A stretch of 64,000 nt of DNA from contig JAJEPU010000001.1 of assembly GCA_020686985.1 (NCBI GenBank), positions 1 through 64,000 of the forward strand, given 5' to 3'. The position numbers and the translations under genes were made by a program. Below are positions 42,540 to 50,067 of this stretch, piece by piece. Within the stretch, counting starts at the first letter, position 1. Every line of letters begins with the position of its first letter. Source of the stretch: Brotaphodocola catenula. Lineage in GTDB: Bacteria > Bacillota > Clostridia > Lachnospirales > Lachnospiraceae. The notes below the pieces were generated by a model. The model was not told the origin of the DNA and did no database searches. It worked only from the letters and a program-made list of their open reading frames with translations.

Positions 42540-42851
42540 TCACTCCTTTACCAACTGTTCAAACAGTTTTTGGACATACGTCCGATGGTGATTGTCGTAG
42601 TTCGTCTGCATCTGCGCAAGAAATGCAGCTGCATCCGATTTTTGCTTTGACAACTTGGAATTCATCTCAATTTCCATCTGATGTTGAAGCTCATGGATTT
42701 TTTTTTCTGTCTGTGCATCCAAATTTCGATCAAATTCGGCAGTCTTTTCTTCCATTTCCTTGGCAAATGCCTGCTTGCGTTTATTGGCATCGTCCATGAC
42801 GGATGAAGCGGTCGCCTCGATTTCCGAAATCTTTTTGATAACCTTATCCAT
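42540..42851 (-). CDS. V-type ATP synthase peripheral-stalk coiled-coil subunit (G/H type)
   Basis: A 103-residue, almost uninterrupted coiled coil rich in Lys, Glu, Gln and Ala (MDKVIKKISEIEATASSVMD and so on). Position first in the operon, before subunit C, and its composition identify it as the G/H-type partner of subunit E in the peripheral stalk. Sequence identity to named families is low, as is usual for this subunit, so the call rests mostly on context. GGAGGAAC precedes the ATG. Confidence 0.8.
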   Translation of the reverse strand: MDKVIKKISEIEATASSVMDDANKRKQAFAKEMEEKTAEFDRNLDAQTEKKIHELQHQMEIEMNSKLSKQKSDAAAFLAQMQTNYDNHHRTYVQKLFEQLVKE

Positions 42852-43254
42852 CGCGTTCCTCCTTGTCTGTTTATGTCTGTCCGGAAATTAATTGTTTCAG
42901 CTCGGTTCAAAAAGGAGTCCCAACGATTAAAAATGGGTTTACAATCGAACAGAATAAAAAAATCCGGAGAGAGAAAGAAAAAGATCTATAAGTTTAGACC
43001 TATGAATATAATAGGCTCTGACTTAATAGGTCTTTCCTGTATCATCATACACCTTTTGCAAAAAAAAGCCAGAGCAAAAATGCAACAAGAATAAAATCTT
43101 AACAAAGTTTTTATGACATTATGCACAAAAAACAGAGGGAGCATGGGAGAATTTTTCATAGAACATATACAGAATTAGAAATAATGGATACAAAAGTAAG
43201 TAAAAAGAAACAAGTACGGGAATTGAGATCGGCGGGAAAAATAAAATTGGAACG
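42852..43254. other. Intergenic region upstream of the V-ATPase operon
   Basis: No gene is seen in this A-rich gap. It contains an inverted repeat AGACCTAT (42996-43003) / ATAGGTCT (43026-43033), with a third related AATAGGCTC copy between. The operon promoter should lie here on the minus strand, but no hexamer pair stands out. Confidence 0.4.
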
Positions 43255-43255
43255 C

Positions 43256-43295
43256 AAAAAAACAGGATACAGCAGAAATTTGTGCTGTATCCTGT
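43256..43295 (-). terminator. Terminator of the SH3 protein gene
   Basis: ACAGGATACAGCA pairs perfectly over 13 bp with its complement across a 7-nt loop, followed on the minus strand by a run of T. Confidence 0.9.
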
Positions 43296-43306
43296 AAAGA
43301 AAATGG

Positions 43307-44173
43307 CTATTCCGCAGTCAGATATTCTTTGGAGACGTAGCCTTCCTGACCGTTGTAGTTGATCTTCGCCCAGGCGCCGTCATCGCTGTCGCCGATATAT
43401 TCAATCGCGGAGCCGGCGGAGAGCTGACCGATCTTGTCGCCGTCCGTGCTGGGGCGGGAGCGCACATTCAGATTGCTTGTGGTGCGGTATATGACTTCCG
43501 GAGTTGTCTCAGCGGAATCCGTCTCATCCGTGGAATCTGCGCTGGTGACAGCTTCTGTCGTGATCGGAGCGGTTGTCTTCTTCTTGCCGGTGTCAGAGTT
43601 TGGTCGCACAATCTTGATGATAACGAAGAGGAGTGCGATGCAGACGATCGGAATCAGCAGTTTGAGAAGATCTGTCCAGGTGAAGGTGATGCCTTTCTGC
43701 TTTCTGCTTTTCTTAGACGACTCGACACCTGCCGATTCGGTGCTTTGCGTCGGTCGATTCTGGCGGGGGGCAGATTGACGTGCGGGAGCAGGTCGAACAC
43801 CCTTCTGCGCATTGCGATAGTCGTTGGCAAAGGTGTAGACCTCCTGAGAGAGTTCATGGTATGCCTGGTTGGCGCTGTATGCGTTGTTGTCTCCGTCATG
43901 GACAGCTTTGTTGCCGATCATGCGAATCTTGTGGTAGCGCTCGCAGGTAGCTTTGCTGATCCATCGGTTCTTGTACAGGCAGTCGATCATGCTCATCAAA
44001 TCGCTGTTTGTGCTCACGATGTCAGCGCGTTCCATCTGAAGTCTGACCATAAGCTCGAGAGTCTGACGTGCTGTGATCATCGCAGAATTGTATTCCTTCT
44101 GACCAATCAGCCGTTCTACTTCATTTACGCCCTGCTGGATTTTTTCCCAGTTGATATTTGAATTTGTTCCCAT
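43307..44173 (-). CDS. Membrane protein with DUF4145-like N-domain and extracellular SH3b domain
   Basis: A 288-residue single-pass protein. Residues 1-122 form a helical domain like DUF4145, including HKIRMIGNKAVHDGD (81-95). A Pro/Gln/Arg-rich linker (126-160) leads to one transmembrane helix (169-189), a Thr/Ser-rich spacer (195-228) and a bacterial SH3 domain (229-285, TSNLNVRSRPSTDGDKIG). There is no signal peptide, so the N-domain should be inside and the SH3b outside, where such domains bind peptidoglycan or peptides. DUF4145 often occurs in restriction or abortive-infection-type proteins; its role here is unknown. Start at 44173 follows GGAGG. A strong palindrome covers the start of transcription. 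Confidence 0.75.
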   Translation of the reverse strand: MGTNSNINWEKIQQGVNEVERLIGQKEYNSAMITARQTLELMVRLQMERADIVSTNSDLMSMIDCLYKNRWISKATCERYHKIRMIGNKAVHDGDNNAYSANQAYHELSQEVYTFANDYRNAQKGVRPAPARQSAPRQNRPTQSTESAGVESSKKSRKQKGITFTWTDLLKLLIPIVCIALLFVIIKIVRPNSDTGKKKTTAPITTEAVTSADSTDETDSAETTPEVIYRTTSNLNVRSRPSTDGDKIGQLSAGSAIEYIGDSDDGAWAKINYNGQEGYVSKEYLTAE

Positions 44174-44241
44174 AGGTCGTCCTCCTTTGTATAAGCAGTA
44201 CAGCGAGAAAACAGCTGTACATGCAGGATGATATCTTTTTT

Positions 44242-44279
44242 GATAACCGCAAAGTACTTTTGCGGTTATCTTCATTATA
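44242..44279 (-). promoter_or_regulatory. Promoter -10 and 12-bp-arm palindrome before the SH3 protein gene
   Basis: On the minus strand TATAAT (44279-44274) is followed at once by a palindrome, GATAACCGCAAA / TTTGCGGTTATC (44242-44253 and 44259-44270), that starts at about +1. It has no T run. It is either an operator or a 5' hairpin on the mRNA. Confidence 0.55.
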
Positions 44280-44447
44280 CTATAATTTCCGGTCTCATGT
44301 ACACCTAAAAATCGAGAGATCTGTTTCGGAGATTCCGGGTGAAGAATTATCGCCGTCGCCGTTTCTGCGACGCATAAAATTGTTTTTACAGTATATGAAA
44401 TGGAAACGGTTTTATTCAGAAATAGTTGATATTTAGCAGGTTATGTG

Positions 44448-44476
44448 TCGACAATGGTCGGGAAGTCTGCTAGAAT
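44448..44476 (+). promoter_or_regulatory. Promoter of trmB
   Basis: TCGACA and TAGAAT are spaced by 17 bp, about 50 bp before the ATG. Confidence 0.45.
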
Positions 44477-44526
44477 GAAGGAACAGCGGTTTGTGCTGTA
44501 AATCAGTTTTGGAGGAAAAAGAAAAT

Positions 44527-45162
44527 ATGAGATTGCGCCATATTCAGGGGGCGGAGGAGACGATTGCGACCAGCCCGTTTGTGATTCAGGAGCCGGAACA
44601 GCACAGAGGTCATTTTCATGAACTGTTTGGAAATGATCATCCGATCCGTATTGAGGTTGGAATGGGAAAAGGTCAGTTCCTGATGGAGCTTGCGACACGT
44701 CATCCGGAGATCAATTTCATCGGAATTGAACGATATTCCAGTGTTCTTCTGAGAGCGATCCAGAAGAGAGAACAGCTGGAACTTTCCAATATTTATTTTA
44801 TGTGTGTGGACGCGAAGGGACTGTCTGAGATCTTTGCGCCGGAGGAGATAGAGCGGATTTATCTGAATTTCTCCGATCCGTGGCCGAAGGATCGCCATGC
44901 GAAGAGACGTCTGACTTCCCCGGAGTTCATGAAAGTCTACGATCAGATTCTGAGAAAAGACGGAACCGTGGAGTTTAAGACGGACAACCAGGATCTGTTC
45001 ACCTACTCACTCGAGTCGATTCCGGAGGCAGGCTGGAAGATTGATGCGTATACGCGTGATCTGCACCACAGCGAGATGGCTGAGGGAAATGTTATGACGG
45101 AGTATGAGGTGAAGTTCTCTTCAATGGGAAATCCGATCTGCAAACTGATTGCAAGCAGATAG
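44527..45162 (+). CDS. trmB: tRNA (guanine-N7-)-methyltransferase
   Basis: Methylates G46 in the variable loop of tRNAs with S-adenosylmethionine. The 211-residue protein has the SAM-binding EVGMGKGQFLMELA (near residue 41) and the TrmB signature LNFSDPWPKDRHAKRRL (near 117). ATG at 44527 is chosen because GGAGG lies 11 bases upstream and the family usually begins MRLR. Length is normal. The gene lies upstream of trxA, with two tRNA genes further on, but no functional link is implied. Confidence 0.93.
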   Translation: MRLRHIQGAEETIATSPFVIQEPEQHRGHFHELFGNDHPIRIEVGMGKGQFLMELATRHPEINFIGIERYSSVLLRAIQKREQLELSNIYFMCVDAKGLSEIFAPEEIERIYLNFSDPWPKDRHAKRRLTSPEFMKVYDQILRKDGTVEFKTDNQDLFTYSLESIPEAGWKIDAYTRDLHHSEMAEGNVMTEYEVKFSSMGNPICKLIASR

Positions 45163-45213
45163 TTCTTCGTGTATATTTGTGCAGATTCGTGTATCATGGA
45201 AGGCAGAGCGCAT

Positions 45214-45291
45214 AAGATAGGGCGAAACCTGATAGATTTAAGAATAGGAAGAGAAGCCATGTGTCTGAGAGACAAGATAGTGCGAAACCTG
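45214..45291 (+). repeat. 18-nt direct repeat, period 60 nt
   Basis: AAGATAGGGCGAAACCTG (45214-45231) recurs as AAGATAGTGCGAAACCTG (45274-45291), one mismatch, exactly 60 nt apart. The first lies before and the second inside the small Cys-rich ORF. Confidence 0.7.
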
Positions 45292-45405
45292 CAATGCAGT
45301 TGTTGTGATAAGATTGATTTGAACCGAAAATTTCTTCATCTTGCGAAATGCATGAAGGAAGTAGATGCATGCATAAGCCGCGGGAAATGTGGAAAAAATA
45401 AATAG
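45259..45405 (+). CDS. Possible Cys-rich small protein upstream of trxA
   Basis: A 48-codon open frame with an ATG, AGGAAGAG eight bases upstream, and a stop 15 bases before trxA. The product would be MCLRDKIVRNLQCSCC followed by a Lys-rich part, with seven cysteines (2, 13, 15, 16, 31, 38, 44) and no membrane helix. Known families were not recognised. Adjacency to thioredoxin makes a thiol-redox or metal role tempting, but that is inference. A longer version beginning at a GTG at 45169 lacks a ribosome-binding site. Codon use does not prove it is translated. Confidence 0.35.
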   Translation: MCLRDKIVRNLQCSCCDKIDLNRKFLHLAKCMKEVDACISRGKCGKNK

Positions 45406-45420
45406 AGAAGGAGAAACGCT

Positions 45421-45735
45421 ATGGAGAAAAAGTTTACGACGGAAAATTTCAGCACAGAGGTTCTGGCATCGGATAAAGTTGTCCTTGTCGATTTCTATGC
45501 AGATTGGTGCGGACCGTGCCGGATGGTTGCCCCGGTTGTGGAGCAGATCGCTGAGGAGTATGCAGACCGCGCGGTTGTAGGAAAGCTCAATGTGGATGAG
45601 AATGAGGAGATCGCAGTTCGCTACGGCGTGATGTCGATTCCGACATTGATCGCATTTAAGAATGGCGAGGTTGCCGGAAAGCTTGTCGGCGTACAGCCGA
45701 AGGAAGTGATCGAGCGCCTGATTCAGGAAGCATAA
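45421..45735 (+). CDS. trxA: Thioredoxin
   Basis: Small dithiol protein that reduces disulfides in ribonucleotide reductase, peroxiredoxins and other proteins. The active site is ADWCGPCRM with Cys30 and Cys33; the cis-proline loop is [14 protein letters not shown]. Length (104) is standard. GAAGGAGAAA precedes the ATG. It is followed by the tRNA-Lys promoter with no clear terminator between. The thioredoxin reductase gene is not in this window. Confidence 0.95.
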   Translation: MEKKFTTENFSTEVLASDKVVLVDFYADWCGPCRMVAPVVEQIAEEYADRAVVGKLNVDENEEIAVRYGVMSIPTLIAFKNGEVAGKLVGVQPKEVIERLIQEA

Positions 45736-45754
45736 AAAAATTTAAAAAAAACTG

Positions 45755-45783
45755 TTGACATTTGTCAGAAGTTGCGGTATTAT
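45755..45783 (+). promoter_or_regulatory. Promoter of the first tRNA-Lys
   Basis: ACTGTTGACA contains a consensus -35 (45755-45760) followed after 17 bp by TATTAT. The same AAAAAAACTGTTGACA context precedes the second tRNA. Confidence 0.7.
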
Positions 45784-45836
45784 AATGTTCGTGCTGTTGA
45801 GGTAAACACTTCATCAGTACGAACAGAATAAGGAAT

Positions 45837-45909
45837 GCGCCTTTAGCTCAGTTGGTAGAGCAGTAGACTCTTAATCTATTTGTCCAGGGTTCGAGTCCCT
45901 GAAGGCGCA
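45837..45909 (+). tRNA. tRNA-Lys (anticodon CTT)
   Basis: A 73-nt tRNA: acceptor GCGCCTT/AAGGCGC, D-loop AGCTCAGTTGGTAGAGC, anticodon loop CTCTTAA with CTT, T-arm CAGGGTTCGAGTCCCTG, discriminator A. CCA is not encoded. It reads AAG codons. Confidence 0.96.
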
Positions 45910-45914
45910 CGCGA

Positions 45915-45960
45915 GAGCACTGGTTTTGCAGACAGAGAGCTGTGGGGTTGGTGCTTTTTA
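45915..45960 (+). terminator. Terminator after the first tRNA-Lys
   Basis: A 16-bp stem with many G-U pairs (AGCACTGGTTTTGCAG with CTGTGGGGTTGGTGCT) is followed by TTTTTATTTT. The space from 45961 to 46094 holds nothing else recognisable. Confidence 0.75.
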
Positions 45961-46094
45961 TTTTGCAAAATTCGCTTCCACCATTGTGTGATGCTATAAT
46001 GCGGAATTTTCAGTTCAGAAAACTCTCATCCGCGTGCAGTAACCGTACAGGAATAACAGCTCAAAAAGAAAAAATAAAAAAATAAAAAAAACTG

Positions 46095-46123
46095 TTGACA
46101 AAAGTGGAAAACTGCGATAAAAT
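46095..46123 (+). promoter_or_regulatory. Promoter of the second tRNA-Lys
   Basis: TTGACA (46095-46100) and TAAAAT (46118-46123) are 17 bp apart. Confidence 0.65.
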
Positions 46124-46169
46124 AACACTCGTGCTTGTGAGACAGCACAACAACAGAAAAAAAGAATAT

Positions 46170-46242
46170 GCGCCTTTAGCTCAGTTGGTAGAGCAGTAGA
46201 CTCTTAATCTATTTGTCCAGGGTTCGAGTCCCTGAAGGCGCA
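46170..46242 (+). tRNA. tRNA-Lys (anticodon CTT), second copy
   Basis: The 73 nt are identical to the copy at 45837, 333 bp downstream. It has its own promoter and terminator. The surrounding spacers differ, so the copies are not part of a recent exact tandem duplication, or the spacers have since diverged. Confidence 0.96.
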
Positions 46243-46257
46243 CTGAAAGAAAAGGTT

Positions 46258-46294
46258 CGAGCATTTTCATAAGGAAGGTGTTCGGATTTTTTTT
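46258..46294 (+). terminator. Terminator after the second tRNA-Lys
   Basis: CGAGCATTTTC pairs with GAAGGTGTTCG over 11 positions across a 5-nt loop, then a T8 run. Confidence 0.8.
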
Positions 46295-46445
46295 GTTTAA
46301 TAGAGGATTTTTCGGGAATCTTAATAAACATTAAGGAGAAACTGAACAGTTTGTAAGGCGAAGATGGTACTCCTGTAAGAATTGTATCGTAGAATAAACA
46401 TTGTTAATTTATTAATGATGTAGCGATGTTCAAAGGAGGAGTATC

Positions 46446-47780
46446 ATGAGTGAGCAGATGCTTGCCCTGCTGGGGTTTGCAACCATCATTGCGATCATTG
46501 TGTTGTTATTAAGAAATGTGACCGTTCCGGCGATCGCATTTATCGGGGTATCCACAGTGACGGCGCTGATTCTGGTTCTTACTGGAACGTATTCAGTCAG
46601 CGAGATGGGAGATTTTGTTTCTGCCGGAGTGAAAGGTGTTCATTCTACCGCAGCACTTTTTATCTTTTCGGTATTGTTTTTTGGAATTATGTCCGACGCG
46701 GGAATGTTCGATGTCATCATCGGCGCCCTGTTAAAGAGAGTGGGCAATAATGTAGTCGGAGTCGCAATGATGACCTGCATTATTGCAATGATTGCTCATC
46801 TTGACGGAAGTGGCGCAGCAACCTTCCTGATTACGATTCCGGCAATGTTGCCGGTTTATAAGAAGCTGAAAATGCGTCCGACGACCCTGCTTCTGATCTG
46901 TGTCACCGCAATGGGTGTTATGAACCTGATGCCGTGGGGTGGTCCGACGATGCGTGCAGCATCTGTTCTGAGCATGGACTCCAACCTGCTTTGGATGCAC
47001 ATTCTGCCGATGCAGGCAGTCGGAATGGTGATTGCTCTGCTGACTGCATTCTTCTGGGGTACGGTTGAGAAGAAGCGCGGTGCAGGCGAGAACAGCACAC
47101 TCGAAGTGGAGTATGGTGATCTGGAAGAGGCTGGAAGCGGTGCGACCAAGACCGATCTTGCAAGACCGAAGCTGTTTGCAGTGAATCTGATCTGGACTCT
47201 GCTGATTATTGTAGCCCTGATTCTGTTAAAGGTTCCGGCTTACTATATCTTCATGGTCGGCTGTGTGGTTGCTCTTCTTGTAAATTACCCGGGCGCGAAG
47301 TTACAGGGTAAGATCATCAAGTCCCATGCAGGTCCGGCACTCACGATGGCTTCCACGATTCTGGCAGCAGGTGTTTTCCTCGGTGTCATGGAGGAGAGTG
47401 AGATCATGAACCACATGGCAACGATTCTGGCAGCATTCATTCCGCAGTCTATGGGACGCTTCCTGCCGTTGATTGTTGGTGTTCTGTCCGTTCCGCTGAC
47501 CCTGATGTTCTGTACGGATTCCTACTTCTACGGACTGCTTCCGGTACTCATCGGAGTTGGAAACCAGTTTGGTGTAGATCCGGTTCACACTGCAATCACA
47601 ATGGTTGTGTGCAGAAACTGTGCAACTTTCATCAGCCCGGTTGTACCGGCTACCTTCCTCGGTGTTGGTCTTGCAGGAGTTGAGATCAAGGATCACATCA
47701 AGACGAGTTTCTTCTGGATCTGGGGTGTGAGCCTGATCTGCATGATTGCAGGTCTGGTCCTCGGAGTTTTGACGATTTAA
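46446..47780 (+). CDS. CitMHS family citrate transporter
   Basis: A 444-residue secondary transporter of the CitMHS family, which in Bacillus carries citrate complexed with magnesium or calcium with protons. Twelve hydrophobic segments are predicted. Characteristic stretches: FSVLFFGIMSDAGMFD (about 74-89), AHLDGSGAATFLITIPAMLP (about 116-135) and MNLMPWGGPTMRAAS (about 158-172); MFCTDSYFYGLLP and VCRNCATFISPVVPATF mark the second half. The loop at 210-238 is acidic. GGAGGAGTATC precedes the ATG. It is monocistronic, with a terminator 165 bp downstream. It is the fourth organic-acid carrier in this window. Confidence 0.9.
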   Translation: MSEQMLALLGFATIIAIIVLLLRNVTVPAIAFIGVSTVTALILVLTGTYSVSEMGDFVSAGVKGVHSTAALFIFSVLFFGIMSDAGMFDVIIGALLKRVGNNVVGVAMMTCIIAMIAHLDGSGAATFLITIPAMLPVYKKLKMRPTTLLLICVTAMGVMNLMPWGGPTMRAASVLSMDSNLLWMHILPMQAVGMVIALLTAFFWGTVEKKRGAGENSTLEVEYGDLEEAGSGATKTDLARPKLFAVNLIWTLLIIVALILLKVPAYYIFMVGCVVALLVNYPGAKLQGKIIKSHAGPALTMASTILAAGVFLGVMEESEIMNHMATILAAFIPQSMGRFLPLIVGVLSVPLTLMFCTDSYFYGLLPVLIGVGNQFGVDPVHTAITMVVCRNCATFISPVVPATFLGVGLAGVEIKDHIKTSFFWIWGVSLICMIAGLVLGVLTI

Positions 47781-47944
47781 GTAATGAGTTTTACCTTTTC
47801 CCCACACGGTTTGGAACCTTCCCCCCAATTTCCAGACCGTAACCATTTTCGATTTTCGACAAATATGATTTGATAACCGATATAGATAAACACATATAGC
47901 AAGAATTAAAGAATTACAGAGAAATAAAATAAGTGCTTGATCAG

Positions 47945-47993
47945 ACATGCTTCTGCCTTTCCTCCCGCACAGGAAATGGCAGGGGCATGTTTT
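47945..47993 (+). terminator. Terminator after the citrate transporter
   Basis: ACATGC/GCATGT, CTGCC/GGCAG and TTTCCT/AGGAAA stack into one long hairpin, followed by TTTT. It lies 165 bp past the stop codon; the space before it is A/T-rich without a gene. Confidence 0.8.
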
Positions 47994-48019
47994 GATTTAC
48001 CATCCTTTTTGCAAAATCT

Positions 48020-48035
48020 GTTACAGTTTGTGCAA
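48020..48035 (+). repeat. 16-mer shared with 58091-58106
   Basis: GTTACAGTTTGTGCAA occurs in both intergenic regions on the plus strand, each preceded by AAAATC. The other copy lies upstream of the DUF2508 gene. Confidence 0.5.
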
Positions 48036-48078
48036 AGCATGAGTAGTAGCCTTAATGTTTTTATAAGAATTTCGCACA

Positions 48079-48333
48079 TTGAAAGCAAAAAGGGAATGTG
48101 ATAAAATAGATGAGATTTGGTGCGTCCGCTTCGGAAGCGGAATTAAGAAATATGAAAATGATTTTATAATTGTGGCGGAAGATAGCGAACCGTCACGATT
48201 ATGGATGATACATCATGGATAGATAAGATAATGGATCGTTGATAAGTCGGTAAGTTACTTAATAATTAGAAAATAAATTAAAAAATCTTAAAAGACTTAG
48301 AAGAATCAAGGAAGCGAGGGACTGTTTATATTT
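48079..48333 (+). promoter_or_regulatory. Promoter and structured leader of the NlpC/P60 gene
   Basis: TTGAAA (48079-48084) and TAAAAT (48102-48107) are 17 bp apart, giving a leader of about 220 nt. It contains TCCGCTTCGGAAGCGGA (a tight hairpin) and an 11-bp stem, AATTGTGGCGG / CCGTCACGATT (48168-48178 with 48190-48200). No known riboswitch consensus was found. Confidence 0.5.
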
Positions 48334-49941
48334 ATGACAGGAAAATACAAGCGATATAAACGATGGATGAATGGAGCATGCCGGTTTGGAGCCGTATTTC
48401 TGACCGGAGCATTGTTGGCAGGATGTCAGGCAAATGGAAAATCTGCCGATGCGTCTGCTGAGACAGAGCTGATTTTGACGGACGAGACCCTGCCTCAGAC
48501 GGCAGCGGATGAATCCGTGATGGCGCTTTCACCGGATGGACCGCTTCTGCCGTCGGTGGCAGGTGTGGATGCAGAGTATACCGATCCGATCCCGGATTAT
48601 CTGCGTGTCGGAGAACAGCATCCGATTGTGGAAAAATTACAGCAGAGATTGATGGATTTAGGATTCATGGATAACGATGAGCCGACTGATTATTACGGCG
48701 AGGTGACGCAGAGTGCGATCAAGATCTATCAGCGTCAGAATCATCTGGCACAGGACGGTATCGTCGGACCGGATACGCTGGCAGCTGTGTTCTCACCGGA
48801 CGCAAAATACTATGCTGCTCAGCCAGGAGATGTCGGTGATGATATCAGCCGGATTCAGAGCCGTCTGTACGAGCTTGGTTATCTGGCTCAGGCAGAGCAG
48901 GTTTCGGGAAACTTTGACGAGAGTACCGAGAATGCGGTAAAAAAGATGCAGAGTGTCAATGGTCTTGATCAGGATGGTAAAGTTGGACGAAAGACGATGA
49001 ACCTTCTTTACAGCGATGAGGTAAAGCCGAACATGCTCTCCTATGGCGAGCAGAGTGAGGTGGTTCTCGCAGCGCAGAAGAGATTGAAGGAACTCGGATA
49101 TCTGACAACCGATCCGGATGGTACATACGGATATGATACGACGGTTGCTGTAAAGCAGTTCCAGTCGAGAAACGATCAGATCGTGGATGGTTATCTTGGA
49201 CCGTCAACGAGAGTTGCACTGAACAGTTCGACTGCCGTTCCGAACGCGCTGAGTATCGGAGACAGCGGTGACAATATCTCGAGAGTGCAGACACTCCTTA
49301 GCAAGCTGGGATATTTGAATTCCGGAAACGTGACGGGATATTATGGAGAGATGACGGAGGATGCAGTCAAGCTCTTCCAGAATACGAACGGACTGAGCCC
49401 GGATGGACAGGTCGGCATGCAGACGATGGCGAAGCTGACTTCGAGCGACGCGAGAAAGGCTCCGGCGAGAACTTCCGGTGGGAAGTCGAATTCCTCAAGT
49501 GGAAATAAGACTTCTGTCGCAAAGGGAAATTCCGGAAAAAAGGGAAGCAGTGGATCGGTCAATACCGGATCTGCGAGCGGAGGAGCAAGCGCTCTGATTT
49601 CAGTTGCAAGCTCGAAACTTGGAAGCCGTTATGTCTGGGGAGCAAAGGGACCGAACACATTTGACTGTTCCGGTTTCGTCTACTGGTGCTTAAATCAGGT
49701 CGGTGTCCGCCAGAGTTATATCACTTCCTCCGGTTGGAGAAGTGTGGGACGTTACACGAGAATCAGCAGTTTCTCAAATCTGAGAGCCGGTGATATCGTC
49801 GTTGTAAGCGGACATGTCGGAATCGTCGCAGGTGGCGGTACGGTAATCGATGCTTCTTCTGGTAATGGAAAGGTTGTCCATCGTTCTTTAAGCTCCTGGT
49901 GGGCAAAGAACTTCATCGTCGGATGGAGAATCTTTGGATAA
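48334..49941 (+). CDS. Peptidoglycan-binding NlpC/P60 lipoprotein hydrolase
   Basis: Likely cleaves peptide stems in the cell wall. The 535-residue protein has a lipoprotein signal (lipobox LLAGC, Cys31), then four PG_binding_1 repeats of about 70 residues each (about 90-370, each with a LGYL/LGFM turn and a DGxVGxxT ending), a Gly/Ser/Lys-rich linker (about 380-415), and an NlpC/P60 domain (about 418-535). The catalytic Cys is in NTFDCSGFVYW and the His in GHVGIVAGG, with a third polar residue near DASSGNGKVV. The start has only a weak upstream purine run (GAAGCGAGG). A terminator follows the stop by 35 bp. Confidence 0.9.
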   Translation: MTGKYKRYKRWMNGACRFGAVFLTGALLAGCQANGKSADASAETELILTDETLPQTAADESVMALSPDGPLLPSVAGVDAEYTDPIPDYLRVGEQHPIVEKLQQRLMDLGFMDNDEPTDYYGEVTQSAIKIYQRQNHLAQDGIVGPDTLAAVFSPDAKYYAAQPGDVGDDISRIQSRLYELGYLAQAEQVSGNFDESTENAVKKMQSVNGLDQDGKVGRKTMNLLYSDEVKPNMLSYGEQSEVVLAAQKRLKELGYLTTDPDGTYGYDTTVAVKQFQSRNDQIVDGYLGPSTRVALNSSTAVPNALSIGDSGDNISRVQTLLSKLGYLNSGNVTGYYGEMTEDAVKLFQNTNGLSPDGQVGMQTMAKLTSSDARKAPARTSGGKSNSSSGNKTSVAKGNSGKKGSSGSVNTGSASGGASALISVASSKLGSRYVWGAKGPNTFDCSGFVYWCLNQVGVRQSYITSSGWRSVGRYTRISSFSNLRAGDIVVVSGHVGIVAGGGTVIDASSGNGKVVHRSLSSWWAKNFIVGWRIFG

Positions 49942-49975
49942 AATAAAATCATCAAATAAATCATGAGATAAATAA

Positions 49976-50013
49976 AAATCGCCCGGACCGTATCAGGTCT
50001 GAGCGATTTTTTA
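49976..50013 (+). terminator. Terminator of the NlpC/P60 gene
   Basis: AAATCGCCCGGACC pairs with GGTCTGAGCGATTT, one mismatch, followed by T6. Confidence 0.85.
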
Positions 50014-50067
50014 CAAAAAAGAATCGGTTCTTTTTTTATTTCTTTTTGTTTCTTTATCCTTTTCGGA

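Noticed and set aside
45169..45405. A longer 78-codon version of the Cys-rich ORF starting at GTG
   Set aside because: There is no ribosome-binding site before 45169, and the first 30 codons overlap the region just after trmB without resemblance to any protein. The ATG at 45259 is better.
48020..48035. WalR binding site upstream of the wall hydrolase gene
   Set aside because: TGTTAC is followed by a second half-site at the wrong spacing and with the wrong sequence.
48107..48333. Cyclic di-AMP (ydaO) riboswitch before the NlpC/P60 gene
   Set aside because: The conserved core of that riboswitch is not present; only simple hairpins are seen.
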